Positions 1-10,290 of a DNA stretch of 64,000 bases are shown piece by piece (position 1 is the first letter of the stretch; every line of letters starts with the position of its first letter). The DNA lies in the NCBI GenBank assembly GCA_949316235.1, contig OX438747.1, positions 32,274,601 to 32,338,600 on the forward strand. Reading direction: 5' to 3'. The stretch comes from Oegoconia quadripuncta (taxonomy: Eukaryota > Arthropoda > Insecta > Lepidoptera > Autostichidae). Made by a program: the position numbers and the translations under genes. The notes below the pieces were generated by a model. It made no database searches. It was given only the letters and a program-made list of their open reading frames with translations, and was not told the origin of the DNA.

Positions 1-125
1 TGGTATCCACGATACAGGCCTGTCGCGTCTTATACCGCTTGCTGATTGCAATGCGCCACCCGTGGAGGGGCGCGCTAGTCCCCGGGAACGGGCCTCCCCT
101 TGTGAGGGGGGGGGGGGGGGGAGGA
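1..125. repeat. GC-rich repeat segment with poly-G end
   Basis: It begins with a SINE-B tail word (tggtatccac) and then a GC-rich stretch ending cctccccttgtgaggggg, also present at about 4940-4970. The following G run is low complexity. Confidence 0.5.
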
Positions 126-127
126 GT

Positions 128-285
128 TATTTGTGCTAAACCACTTAATTACTCGTATTGAATTCCGTGATGATAGGTTTGCATGGAAGAGATCGCTGTT
201 AGCGATAAGGCCGCCTAATTTGTAGTTTCTATAAGATATTTAAATGTACCTTCCTTATTTAAACAATAAATTTGATTGATTGTTT
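128..285 (+). repeat. Interspersed repeat, shared with 38938-39097
   Basis: About 155 bp (from ttatttgtgctaa to an aaacaataaa end) nearly identical to 38938-39097. Unclassified, probably a retroposon 3' end. Confidence 0.6.
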
Positions 286-354
286 GAAATGTTTAAAGTT
301 AAGGTTGAGGACACTCACTAGAGCACGAACTCGTGGCGCATTCACTATTCGTTT

Positions 355-510
355 TCGATTCACAAAGTTAACAAATTAAACAAGAACGAGTACGACATTG
401 GAACCTTCAAGAAACGAGCCTACACCTTCCTCAAAGGCCGGCAACGCATCTGTGACCCTTTTGGTGTTGCGGGTGTCCATGGGCGGCGGTGATTGCTTTC
501 CATCAGGTGC
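355..510 (+). mobile_element. LINE C-terminal fragment
   Basis: The plus strand reads EYDIGTF-type codons, then [18 protein letters not shown] and [12 protein letters not shown] sequence, truncated before its end. It is the same family as 1262-1345, 26163-26302, 34330-34500 and 44585-44715. A SINE follows. Confidence 0.65.
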
Positions 511-535
511 TTTCCATCAAGAAATAACGATAAAT

Positions 536-826
536 GACGACCTGTTTGGTGTAGTGGTTAGAAACTCTGACCGCTATACCAAAAGGTCGTGGGTTCGAAT
601 CCCGCTAGGGGCATATGTTTGTATGACGAATACGGACACGTGTACCCGAGTAATGGATGTTTTCATTTATAATATAATAAGTATTTATTTCCAAAAAAAA
701 AATGTATTTATGTAGTATATCAACCATCTGGTATCCACAAGACAAGCCTATAAGTTGCTTAATGTGGAACTAATTGGCGCTGTGTATATGTTCAAGGATA
801 TTTATTTATTTATAATATGGATATAA
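536..826 (+). mobile_element. tRNA-derived SINE, family B
   Basis: The head has an A-box-like TTTGGTGTAGTGG and B box GGTTCGAATCC. The body ends with tggtatccac and ggcgctgtgt words and a TTTAT-rich tail. Full-length copy. Confidence 0.75.
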
Positions 827-1085
827 GCTAATTAGCTATATTAGCTTAATATTTAAGGATTATATTAGCTTTAGATTTAAGGATTAAATGGCGTTACCAG
901 TTTTCATATAACAGAATAAGTCCAGTAAAAATATGAAATTTTTTGTGGTGTAATTTCCTATAATTTTTTTGTAGAAGGATAGAGTATGTACTCATCAGTA
1001 ATAGAATAAAAAAGGTTGCTAATCATTCAGTAGGTTGCTTTAGGTATAGTATAATCATTTAGTTATAAAACCTACAATATTAAAT
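827..1085. other. AT-rich spacer
   Basis: Short ttagcttaatattt-type duplications near 825-880; otherwise nothing recognised. Confidence 0.5.
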
Positions 1086-1261
1086 TTAAGTTACCACTGT
1101 GAACTTCGTTGCGTTGTAGATGGGGGGTGGGGTGGGGGGAAGAGGGGTTGGGAGGGGGGGGGGGGGGGGGAGATGGTGGGTGTATTTGTATGTATGGGGG
1201 ATGTGGGTGTATTGTGTGAATGTTTGTCGAAACAACAAAAAATATATAATTAAGTCATATT

Positions 1262-1345
1262 TTTTCATATGAGAGGGCGGCAAACGAGCATGCGGGTCAC
1301 CTGATGGAAAGCAATCACCGCCGCCCATGGACACCCGCAACACCA
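1262..1345 (-). mobile_element. LINE 3' end fragment with adjoining G-rich tract
   Basis: Minus-strand copy of the GRR-stop end and following tcaggtgacccgcatgctcg. A low-complexity G tract lies at 1120-1172. Confidence 0.6.
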
Positions 1346-1509
1346 CATCATAAAAATAATTAAGTCTGAAATAAAGATTTATTTAATTTAATTATTATTT
1401 AATCCTATGTTTGGTCTGCTACTATACGTATATTTTATCATTTACACTAATCCAGGATTGTTTTTTTTTTATTATGTTGCACTTGTACCTATAATCCTCC
1501 GCGGGTAAT

Positions 1510-1715
1510 AGCTGAAAATCAGTGTTTTGTTCTTTGGACAATCTCACACACTGAGCTGTGACCCATTTGTCCTGCTGCAGCACACACATGCTTTGGTTGT
1601 TCTGTACCTAGTATTTACGTTTTAAGTTCTTTTAAGAAATACTCTTTAAACTTTATGTATGTGTGTGATTGGAGTAACAAATAAACGATTTATTTATCTA
1701 TCTATCTATCTATAT
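1510..1715 (+). repeat. Retroposon-like repeat with TATC tail
   Basis: Matches 54590-54800 (tagctgaaaatcagtgtttt, ctgctgcagcacacaca) and ends in a ttatctatctatc microsatellite, typical of a retroposed 3' end. Confidence 0.6.
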
Positions 1716-1792
1716 AGCTTAGTTTGATTCTACTATACCAAGAACCACACGGCTGAAACAAAACAACGTGAATAACAGAAGACAAAACTCAC

Positions 1793-1919
1793 TTGAACCA
1801 CCGAAGAGTGGTTTGTTGTCAGTTTGCTGGAATCCTCCGAACATCCCACTGGTGGAGCCTTTCCGTCCAGCCGTGTAGTCCTCCAGACGGAGCTCTTCCA
1901 GAGATTTGTTCTCATATTC
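1793..1919 (-). CDS. Nup98: Nup98 coding exon 6 (second part of GLEBS)
   Basis: 127 nt from a tatacag acceptor to an A|GTGAGT donor. It encodes EYENKSLEELRLEDYTAGRKG, the most conserved part of GLEBS, then GMFGGFQQ and PLFGGSS. No next exon was found between here and base 1. Confidence 0.93.
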
Positions 1920-4900
1920 CTGTATAAAAGAAAAATTAATAGTGCTGTGTGGTTTCGGCCCTGAAATAGAACAGAATTAACCGACCGACCTGTTCTTTTT
2001 GTATTAGCACAATAGAGTTGCTGATCTTGCCATGTTTTTGTCAGGCACTTAAATTTGCGTATAGACAGAGAGATGAACAATTCATATTTTTTGTTAGGCT
2101 ATACCACCAAACATAAAGCTGAGGCACTCGTAACGCAATCACATTTGCTATTAGTTTTCGAATAGCAAAGTTAAGCAGCGTCTGGTGCAGGCAGTCCTTA
2201 TATGGATGATGATGGATGAAGGTGGGTTCCCAGAAAGTGTCGTGTGGTTTTAGTAAGTAACAATAATTGACATACATACATAATGTCACGACTGATTTTG
2301 TTTAATTAATGTATTGCCTTTATGTGTCAATAAAGCGTTTACAAACAAGAGAAAACATGCAATATATTCTTTTAAGTTAGATGTTTTGGAAATGTTTCCC
2401 CTTAACCTTTTAGATCTATGTAACCTGCTTATACGTATAAAATTTCATTAGAAACGGTCCTATTCATTTCGACAAATTTGGAATTGAAAGTTTGCATGAA
2501 CTACCATATCGGTTGAGAATCTGTTGGCTATTAAAACGGTATCCAAAAAAATAGTCTTGAGACTGAGACGCGATCTCAATCGCAAGATCGATTCATTAAC
2601 ATGGCCCCTAAACCCTCAAGCTTACCTTCATACAAGTGATACAGTGGTGTTTAATGTTGATGCTCTGAGAGCTGCCGGACTTCATCACCACGTCAGTGCC
2701 CACCACTGGATTGTACTTTACATGGGCGGTGCCATTCGCAGTCTGCTGTGGTCCAAACGCGCCTGCAACAACATATTTAGACAATTTTGATTTGGATGAA
2801 ATTTGGCATATACATAGAATATGCTCTGGATTAAGACATAGGATACTTTTTATGCCGATACAGTGAGTAGTTCGGGATACCCAAATTAAACATATTCGCG
2901 ATAGTGCTGTACCAAGTAGGCGAAGACGAGGGCGGTAAGCTAGTCTTAAATAATTTAGAGTGCAATACAATTCTAAGTTAGCTAAAATTATTTAAGCTAA
3001 ATTATTTAAGACTAGCTTTCCCCCCGCGTCTTTTATAAAGCGGTTACTTTTAAAAATTAACGCTGCCTATTTATTAACTTAATGTTATCCGATAATACAC
3101 ACAAAGTTTAGCTAAATTTGGATTTGCCGTTCCCAAAAATATTTCAAAAATGTTTGTATGGAGAAAACAGTCTTAATGAAATTTTTCATACAAAACGCCA
3201 ATTTCATAGGTAAGAACCTTATATTTACGTACTTTCACTAAACATAAATGTCCCCCCATCCACAGCTAATTAATAAATTATATATTATCTACGCCACAAC
3301 CTGTCTGTTAGATTGTATTCACAAACCCTTACCAGTGTTATTGGAGAAGAGTCCACCACCGCCGAGCGTGTTGGGCTGCGGCCCGAAGAGCCCGGTGCCA
3401 GAGGAAGGCGTGGTCCCGAACAGCCCCCCTGTGGTACCACTGGTCGTGGCACCGCCAAAACCGAACCCTGCTGGCGACGAATAATCATAACATGACCGTA
3501 GTTCACACAACAACACATAGAAAGCATTTTTTTTATACACAACGCTGGTATCCACAACACAAGCCTATAGTTGCTTACTGTGGAATTAGATGGCGCTGTG
3601 TGTATGTCTATGGATATTTATATTTTATTTATTTATCTACATGTGTTTACTGTAGCACTCAAACCTCTATGAATGAGGTGGGAGGGACATGACCTACTTT
3701 TTTATTGTTAATGTTATTTTTTATTATTATTATTGTTTTTATTCTTATTGTATTAATTCTACAGAGTCTTGAATATGTTAATATAATATTACAAAACTGT
3801 TGTTATCCCTAAAACAATAAAATAAATAAAACACATTGGTGTCGATTCGGATGTACACCAACTAAACTAAAACCAGTTTTGGAGTGGTGCCGTCGCATCG
3901 TACTGTTCCACGGAGAAAGAGACAGTACTACTTTAAAACTGGTTTTAGTTTAGTTGGTGTATATCCGAATCGACACCAATAGCTATGTTATAGTAACACT
4001 AACCTGCCGGCTTAGCTCCGAAAGCCGATGTGCTCGGAGTACCCCCAAATAGTCCGCCGCCAGGCGCGCTGTTGAACAGCCCGCCACCAGAGGACGTGCT
4101 GGCATTGAACCCGAAACCACCAGACGTATTACCGAAGGTGGGGGCAGCGGCCGTGCTGGTGCCCCCGAACAGGCCACCAGTAGTGTTTGTTGTACCGAAG
4201 AGGCCTATGAAAGAAAATAATATGAGTTTAAAAACCAAAGAGCCCGACAGCATACTTTGAATTTCACGAACGCCATGTTGGATTTTTCACCATAAAATGT
4301 ATCCTACGACACTCCAAGGATCAAGACGAATCTTACGACACCATGCACTTCGAAATCGGGCAAGCCGTTCAGGCTAAAGGTGGTAACATAGAAATCTACT
4401 TACATGCACTCGAAAAACATTACCCTCCTTCCTTGGGCAGTCGGGTAAAAACATTGCCGCCTCATACAGAACTGTAGGTCGGAGTATTCTTATATTTGCC
4501 ATGGAGTTGGAGTCGCGTGGACAGCGTTTTGCCGCAGGGTAGAGAGAATGATAAAATTTGCTACTAAACGAGAAAAAAGTACAACTACCCAAATAATAAA
4601 ATTATCGATTCCTTACAATTTTCCCAGAACTCCCATTACTAGACTACTACATATCCCTACATCTAGAACAAATGTTCTACGTCATTCTCCAATCCCGAGA
4701 TTGTGTGGTGAAATTAACCATTTGAATAGTGAGATATCACAGACCGATATCTTTCTCGATTCATTAGGTGTGTTTAACATCTCGGGGCGATGTAGTCGTC
4801 GGACGCGGCCCGGGAGAGGATGACACCCCCCGGAGCAACCGGGGGGGTGTCGTCGCATCGGGCCCTGCCGCACTTCAAACCGCGCGCTGATCGCGGTGTG

Positions 4901-7900
4901 AGGCACGACAGCGCCCCCTACGGAGGGTGCGCTAGACACCCTCCGGGAATGGGCCTCCCCTTGTGAGGGGGGGCGCGGGGGAGAGCCTGGAGCCGCCTAT
5001 GCGTTCCCAGGTCCTCCCTACTGCCGAAGAAGGTCGCAGCGGGGTTTTAGTGGGTATCCCGTTAGGGAGTGGAGTCCCACATAACCGTCTCGCCGTCCCC
5101 CAGGCGAGCGGTAAGCGTAAAGCATTTCCCCGCTCTCAATATTTGAGGAAGCAACATTTATAGACCGTTGCGCTGTTTTCAATTAAATTAATTTAGCTTT
5201 TTGTAATCGTTACCAGACTTGTAATAACTTAATTGTTTAGAGCTGTGTATATCTCTTGAATGTTGTACATGTACATGCCTATTATTGGCACATATATCAG
5301 ACCTGTTTATACTTGAACATGTTTGTTATGTGAGTTGTAATATGTGTGCTGTTGGTGTGTCTTAATAAATAAATAAAATAAATAAAAAATAATAACCTAC
5401 TCTTATAGCAATCCCCGCAGCCGTTTACAATATTTTTGTTCAAATCAGAATGAATCGGTTATATTGACAATGCATTTCGAGGAAAGCTTACAATTTGCTA
5501 GGGTAGGCACTGCCTTTCTGCCTGTATGGACACCCCACTGGGTTGGACATATGCCCAAAGACACGTCGACCCAATCGGGATCTTTCGTGCACTTCCCCAG
5601 CTTTCGCTTTCTCCTACTGCCTAATTAGATTAGACTTCATATGTCTTATGATACAGGTTAGGGGCCGTCCATAAATTACGTCATCGATTTTTTCAGATAT
5701 TTTAGACCCCCCCCCCCTTTTTTTTTTTTTTTTCGCGGGGAAATGCGTTACGCGTACCGCTCGCCTGGGGGACGGCCCCCCCCTATAATCATCCTATCGT
5801 CATTTCTTAATGACCCCCCCCCCCCCTTCTCCCAAAATTGACGTCATTACTAGTTTGACATGTATTTAAGTATAAGTATAGTATTAATATGTACTTTTAT
5901 TAATTATGTAATGTTGTAGTTATTATTTAAGTATTGTGTTTATTATCAATACATAGTATAAAACAAAGTCGCTTTCGCTGTCTGTCCCTATGTATGCTTA
6001 GATCTTTAAAACTACGCAACGGATTTTGATGCGGTTTTTTTTAAATAGATAGGCTGATTCTTAAAGAAGGTTTATATGTATAATACATGTAAGTACCACG
6101 GGCGAAGCCGGGGCGGGCAGCTAGTATTTTACTAGGTGTGCTGGAAGAAATTTCTTTTTAGAAATAATCTTTTTGTATGTGAAAAATAAACTATAAATAA
6201 ATAAATAAGAATGACGTCAAAACACCCCCCCCCCCCCTAATTTAGAATGACGTAATATATGGACGGCCCCTTAGTGGAAAGCCCATGTAGTCACTAGTTT
6301 GATAAATCAAAGAATCAGATAGAATTATAACTCCTTTATTTTCACAACTAGTATATAATTTATATCCACAATTATTATGTAGCGAACAGAATTGGTAAAT
6401 ACGTACAGAGCTTATCGTATATGAACTTTCAGTTCAGGATTTGCAACCAGACTGCTGTATGGATCGACCAGCACGACTTCCCCGCTACCGATACCCATTA
6501 AAATTGGCGAGCGCTCGGATTGGTCAATCGTAATCGTGCGTAATTTCCGAATTTTCTCGACCAATCACGCACAAGTGGTAATACAAACAAAAGTATAAAA
6601 ATATCATAAAATTATTGAGAATCATCCACACTAGGTTCGGGATATCCCTTACGGCCATGGCAGATAGATTAATTTGCCTTACAAGCTAAATTCATCTCAT
6701 CATAGCGGGATTCGAAAGGGATAGTAGTAACCCCTATACCCACCAATTATGAAGTCGATAAATTGGCAGTAGGGGAGAGCGCAAAGCAAGCAAGTACACA
6801 AAAGATTACGATTGGATCGTAGTGCCTTTGGGCATATGCCCAATCCCACAGCAAATATAAGAATATAATAGAACTCCTACACCAAGCAGGTTGTTAACGA
6901 TATCATTTAAATTACTCGTCTTCTTCAATTTAAGAGCTACGCTCTTGTCGGTAGAGTATTGACCACGTCTCTCTGTTTTCCGCCCTCGTTTTAACCTCTT
7001 GGTACGACACGACATTCACCTTTTCTTTCACTTGGTCAAAGTAATTGCGCCTAGGTCTTCCCCTTCCTCTCTTTCCTTCACTTATGCACTCAATTTCTAT
7101 CCCTCAATTGACCTATCATCTTTCCTGTTCGGTTCTCAACTGTAGTTAACAGGCATCTCTTCTCCTTTACCATCATTAACACCTCTTTATTTGTTCTCTT
7201 CTCTGTCCAGTTTATGATTAATTAATTACTCAATGGTGTCGATTCGGATGTACACCGACTAAACTAAAACCAGTTTTGGAGTGGTGCCGTCGCATCGTAC
7301 TGTTCCACGGAGAAAGAGACAGTACTACTTTAAAACTGGTTTTAGTTTAGTTGGTGCCGTCGCATCGTACTGTTCCGGGGAGAAAGAGACAGTACTACTT
7401 TAAAACTGGTTTTAGTTTAGTTGGTGCCGTCGCATCGTACTGTTCCGGGGAGAAAGAGAGAGTACTACTTTAAAACTGGTTTTAGTTTAGTTGGTGCCGT
7501 CGCATCGTACTGTTCCAGGGAGAAAGAGACAGTACTACTTTAAAACTGGTTTTAGTTTAGTTGGTGCCGTCGCATCGTACTGTTCCAGGGAGAAAGAGAC
7601 AGTACTACTTTAAAACTGGTTTTAGGTGGTGTACATCCGATCCGAATCGACACCAATATGTTACCATGCGACGGCACCACTCCAAAACTGGTTTCAGTTT
7701 AGTTTAATTGGTGTACATCCGAATCGCCACCAATATGTTAAAAATTTAAACACAAAAAATGCTATGCTTAGTACACCTATTGGTTTCGGAGAAGTACATG
7801 AAATACACCCCATATGGCTCACCTCCACCAGTTGACGGCTGAGTGCTGGCAGCGGCACCGAACGCAGGGGGAGCCCCAAACGCGCTCGTCCCCCCGGGGG

Positions 7901-8844
7901 CCTTAAACCCGCTGAAAGGGGACGCGGTCGTCGCATTGGAAGAGAACGATCCTGTAACAGAATACGGAATTTAGTTTTGAATATTGTAATTAACCCCTTA
8001 CAAATTAACAGTAATAAATTTAATAGCATCATACATGGACGTAGTCAACTTGTTCGCAACCAAGACTATTTCACAATCTAATATTGAAATTAATTGTACC
8101 TTTTGTAATACAAAAACCTTTTTTTCGTTCGTACTTGACCTCAATCACACCTGATGTTAAGTGAAGATGAGGTCGAAGGTGGAAGGTATTGACCCGGAAA
8201 CCCCAACACACTTGGGGGACTGGCTATCTTATCTCTGACAACCGGAACACAACAATGCCATTAACATTGCTGCTTGGCGGCAGATTTAGATAAGATGGTG
8301 GTAGCTAGCCAGGCGGACATTTAAAATGCCCTACCGCCAACCAAACCGAGTACTTAAACATGTACCCCGCTGGGGATCGAACCCGCGACCTCCGAATCGT
8401 AAACCCAATGTTGTTTACATTGAGCCATGGAGGCGGTTAAAGTTAAAAAACCTGTTTTAACCAACCCTTCAAGTTCCTTATGCTTGTTCTTCTCAAGGTA
8501 AAGTTGCGTTTTGAACAAACAGTAGCTTAAAAATTGTAAAAACTGACTATTTTAAGTGTACCCAGTGTACCTACAAAATAAAGCTTATTTTTTGTAGAGG
8601 CTCAAATTTAATTCGTGTAATACCTCTTTACTGGTGACTCCATTCCTGATTACGAACAACTTTCCTCTAGGAACCATAGCCGAAATCGATCAAAAATGTT
8701 CGATTACCCATGTGGGTTTGTGTCAGAAGCTGCTCTGTACGCCACACGACTACCTCCAATTTAAAACAACCGGGTCTGCTATTTAATGTCTAATCTCTCA
8801 CCAAATCCAGAAGCGTTGCTCCCAAAAGCTGGTTTCGGGAACAT
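1793..8844 (-). CDS. Nup98: Nup98 (Nup98-96) nucleoporin, N-terminal part, six coding exons, partial
   Basis: FG nucleoporin of the nuclear pore. The GLFG repeats form the permeability barrier and the GLEBS segment binds Rae1/Gle2 for mRNA export. Coding exons on the minus strand are 8844-8802, 7951-7823, 4204-4004, 3467-3333, 2762-2626 and 1919-1793. All have GT/AG borders and the phases agree at every junction, giving 257 codons plus one base. The protein starts MFPKPAFGSNASGFG, runs through PAFG, SAFG and GLFG repeats, then HVKYNPVVGTD...KSGSS and HHCITCMK followed by EYENKSLEELRLEDYTAGRKG, which is the family's GLEBS region. The remaining GLFG repeats, the autoproteolytic domain and the Nup96 half are not in the window, so the gene continues past the left edge. 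Introns are packed with MITEs and SINEs. The promoter and any 5' noncoding exon were not identified. The family assignment is very firm. Confidence 0.93.
2505..2610. repeat. MITE-like fragment
   Basis: gagaatctgttggctattaa...gagactgagacgcgatctc, shared with 34230-34330 (inverted) and 35935-36072. Confidence 0.45.
2626..2762 (-). CDS. Nup98: Nup98 coding exon 5 (first part of GLEBS)
   Basis: 137 nt from a ttgcag acceptor to an AAG|GTAAGC donor. It encodes GAFGPQQTANGT, then HVKYNPVVGTD, KSGSS and HHCITCMK, the conserved residues leading into the Rae1-binding segment. Confidence 0.93.
3020..3225 (-). mobile_element. Truncated MITE, CCAATTTCATAGGT family
   Basis: About half of the element seen complete at 55311-55722, ending in ccaatttcataggtaagaac. 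Lies in a Nup98 intron. Confidence 0.6.
3333..3467 (-). CDS. Nup98: Nup98 coding exon 4 (GLFG repeats)
   Basis: 135 nt with two GLFG motifs and GFGFGG. The donor is G|GTAAGGG. The acceptor is a CAGCAG tandem, so the exon can begin at 3467 or at 3470; the second choice adds one alanine without changing frame. Confidence 0.9.
3546..3637 (+). mobile_element. SINE family B, 3' tail
   Basis: tggtatccacaacacaagcc through ggcgctgtgtgtatgtc. No tRNA head. Confidence 0.55.
3835..3980. mobile_element. MITE, 146 bp, ATTGGTGTCGATTCGG inverted repeats (unamplified copy)
   Basis: Near-palindromic element with about 46-bp arms (ATTGGTGTCGATTCGG ... CCGAATCGACACCAAT) around a core with cgtcgcatcgtactgttcc. 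TGGTG occurs at 3885 and at 3955, exactly 70 bp apart, matching the unit length of the array at 7281. No coding capacity. Confidence 0.85.
4004..4204 (-). CDS. Nup98: Nup98 coding exon 3 (GLFG repeats)
   Basis: 201 nt. The acceptor is ttcatag and the donor G|GTTAGT. Three GLFG motifs plus GLFN and GFGF are visible (for example GLFGTTNTTGGLFGG). A 146-bp MITE ends 23 bp beyond the donor in the following intron. Confidence 0.92.
4220..4425. repeat. Interspersed repeat fragment
   Basis: Shares aaaaaccaaagagcccgaca and accatgcacttcgaaatcgg with 40600-40795 (inverted), 48268-48410 and 56190-56290. Unclassified. Confidence 0.5.
4795..5395 (+). mobile_element. GC-rich LINE-like 3' end with AATAAAT tail
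   Basis: A GC-rich block, then an AT-rich 3' UTR ending in repeated aataaataaataaa. The block gccgtcccccaggcgagcgg is found inverted at about 5750-5785. No complete ORF. Classification uncertain. Confidence 0.45.
5661..6270. mobile_element. DNA transposon remnant with GGGGCCGTCC inverted repeats and TTA duplication
   Basis: Termini GGGGCCGTCCATAAATTACG and its near inverse, flanked by TTA at 5658-5660 and 6271-6273. A 3-bp TTA duplication is typical of PIF/Harbinger-type elements. The interior carries C-runs and another repeat; no transposase. Confidence 0.6.
5955..6125 (+). repeat. Helitron-like 3' terminal repeat
   Basis: tctttaaaactacgcaacgg ... cgggcgaagccggggcgggc followed by AGCTAGT, resembling the hairpin plus CTAG end of insect Helitrons. 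The hairpin is imperfect. Nested in the element at 5661-6270. Confidence 0.45.
6930..7200 (-). mobile_element. LINE C-terminal remnant
   Basis: The minus strand reads GRPRRNYFDQVKEKVNV and RAENRETW, the usual carboxyl end of an endonuclease-RT element, with stops. The end cttcaatttaagagctacgc recurs inverted near 9240. Confidence 0.5.
7232..7656. mobile_element. MITE with internal five-fold 70-bp tandem array
   Basis: Same termini as the 146-bp MITE at 3835, but the core plus part of the right arm is repeated. Units begin at 7281, 7351, 7421, 7491 and 7561, all exactly 70 bp apart with only a few substitutions. Located in the Nup98 intron between exons 2 and 3. Confidence 0.9.
7664..7736 (-). 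mobile_element. Half copy of the same MITE
   Basis: Core start plus one arm only (atgcgacggcaccactcc through ccgaatcgccaccaat), directly beside the array. Confidence 0.7.
7823..7951 (-). CDS. Nup98: Nup98 coding exon 2
   Basis: 129 nt between a ttacag acceptor and a G|GTGAGCC donor. It encodes a Ser/Thr/Ala-rich stretch with SAFG and PAFG motifs and is in phase with both neighbours. A MITE array sits about 170 bp beyond its donor, inside the next intron. Confidence 0.9.
8085..8600 (+). mobile_element. LINE 3' UTR remnant split by a SINE
   Basis: 8085-8130 and 8439-8600 together match the 3' UTR of the full LINE (gtaatacaaaaacctt; cagtagcttaaaaattgtaa; cctacaaaataaagc). The SINE at 8131-8438 interrupts it. 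Confidence 0.65.
8131..8438 (-). mobile_element. tRNA-related SINE, family C, full length
   Basis: Minus strand head ccgcctccatggctcaatgt, B box GGTTCGATCCC, then the conserved gctagctaccaccatcttat and tcaggtgtgattgaggtcaa blocks. Confidence 0.75.
8802..8844 (-). CDS. Nup98: Nup98 coding exon 1 (start exon)
   Basis: ATG at 8844-8842, followed by 14 codons plus one base (MFPKPAFGSNASGF, then G). The donor is G|GTGAGAG. The MF...FG opening matches the family's usual N terminus, which is why this start was chosen. Confidence 0.88.
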
Positions 8845-9029
8845 TTTGATGTTGATACACCTCTTCAAATATGATGCAGGTATGTCGTACTCCTTTGTAA
8901 CTCGTTTCCGATATCAAACTAATGAGAACATGGTTGAATCTGAAAAAAATATAGACAATTTTAAAGCTGCATTTTTCACAATTAGTATCGGTTAATGAGA
9001 TGACAGTGTTTTTGAAGATCATTGAAAAC

Positions 9030-9260
9030 AAAAGGGGAAAGATGGTGAGTCAACTGATATGATGACACAGCAAATTTATCATGAACATTATTGAAGGAAA
9101 AGGAAGAAAAAAAAAGGAACATCTAGAAGGACATGCATGGTACAAGTAAAGGAAAGAGTAAATGAATGCTGTGTCGTATCCGGATGTTAAAAAAGGCGGA
9201 GTGTAGAGCAGTGTGGAAAGGACTTCACCGAGAAGAGCGTAGCTCTTGAATTGAAGATTT
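9030..9260 (+). mobile_element. LINE C-terminal remnant
   Basis: It reads RACMVQVKERVNECCV with stops and ends agagcgtagctcttgaattg, the inverse of the 6930-7200 remnant. Confidence 0.4.
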
Positions 9261-9345
9261 ATTACTGTGCTTTATGTGAGGGTTACGCATGTAGTAGTAG
9301 TTAATCGAACACGAAATCAACTCAACAAACTTCCTTTTATTTATA

Positions 9346-9576
9346 ACGAGCGATTGGTGTAGTGGATAGTGACCCTATCAGCGAAACCAACGGTTGCGGG
9401 TTCGAATCCCGCGACGAGTAAATGTTTGTGTGATGAATATGAACATTTATTCTTGAGTCATGGATGTTTATATAAATATTTATGTATGTTTATCCGTTGT
9501 CTAGTGTCCATAGTACAAGCTTTGTTTAGTTTGGGACTAGATGATGTAAGTGTCCGAATTATTTGTTTATTTATTT
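9346..9576 (+). mobile_element. tRNA-derived SINE, family A
   Basis: gattggtgtagtggatagtg head, GGTTCGAATCC B box, then gatgaatatgaacatttatt and atccatagtacaagctt-type body. Full length. Confidence 0.75.
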
Positions 9577-10080
9577 ACACAGTTGACTCAAATCGCAAGC
9601 AACTAGGTGAACAGATGTTTTACGTTCTGGTGTCAATTCAGTGGTGATTAGTGCATCAATTCTGCTTCGACTTGCACATTTGCCGCACGGCAGAAGTCGA
9701 AACCAACTTTGGCGTTTGCGATTTTAGTCACCAGCGACCTAGTCAATTCGCTGATTACACGGTCGATTTTCGCTGTGCGGCCTAGTTGTACGGCGGAAAT
9801 CGACATGTGTAAACCACGCATAAGACACGTTCCAAAGACAATCACAAAGGAAATTCGCGTACATCGCGGTGAATTATGCCATGTACACACTATAGAATAA
9901 AATCAACGGACATTCATAGCCCTAACATAATTGTTAAAAACATAAGTAACCTATTTACTCTAGGAACTAGGACTTCTAATTCTCGAACACTATCTTAAAT
10001 TGGTGTTGTATAAATAAAATACGAGCAAAAACACTATCTATATTTTAAAACATGTCCACTCCTGAATAAATCTTTGATGT
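9577..10080. other. Intergenic spacer
   Basis: Contains inverted words around 9660-9800 (gaagtcgaaaccaac / ggtcgatttt) but no gene that I can support. Confidence 0.4.
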
Positions 10081-10290
10081 TTCCTGCATAGCATTTGACA
10101 AGGGGAGAGGATGTGCACCATATATTGGTGGAATGTGTCCGGAACGAGCACCAACAAAAGACACTGATGATGGAACAGAGGCTAAATAGACTAGATGGGG
10201 GAATATTCCATGAGATCCTAGCTCATCCAAAATCTAATGCTGCCTGGAGTCTATTTGCCTTTGTGAAGTCATCGGAGTCTCACTAGATTT
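10080..10290 (+). mobile_element. LINE carboxyl-terminal scrap
   Basis: The frame reads RGEDVHHILVECVRNEHQ, the Cys-His end motif found after the RT/RNase H part of non-LTR elements, then SNAAWSLFAFVKSS and stop. Confidence 0.45.

Noticed and set aside
3248..3495. Proline-rich plus-strand ORFs at 3248-3495 and 4030-4260
   Set aside because: Antisense of Nup98 GLFG exons.
9346..9420. tRNA gene (also at 18111, 31230, 36600, 44800, 47300)
   Set aside because: A and B box motifs are clear, but the folded arms are incomplete and the head always continues into the same repeated body, so these are SINEs.
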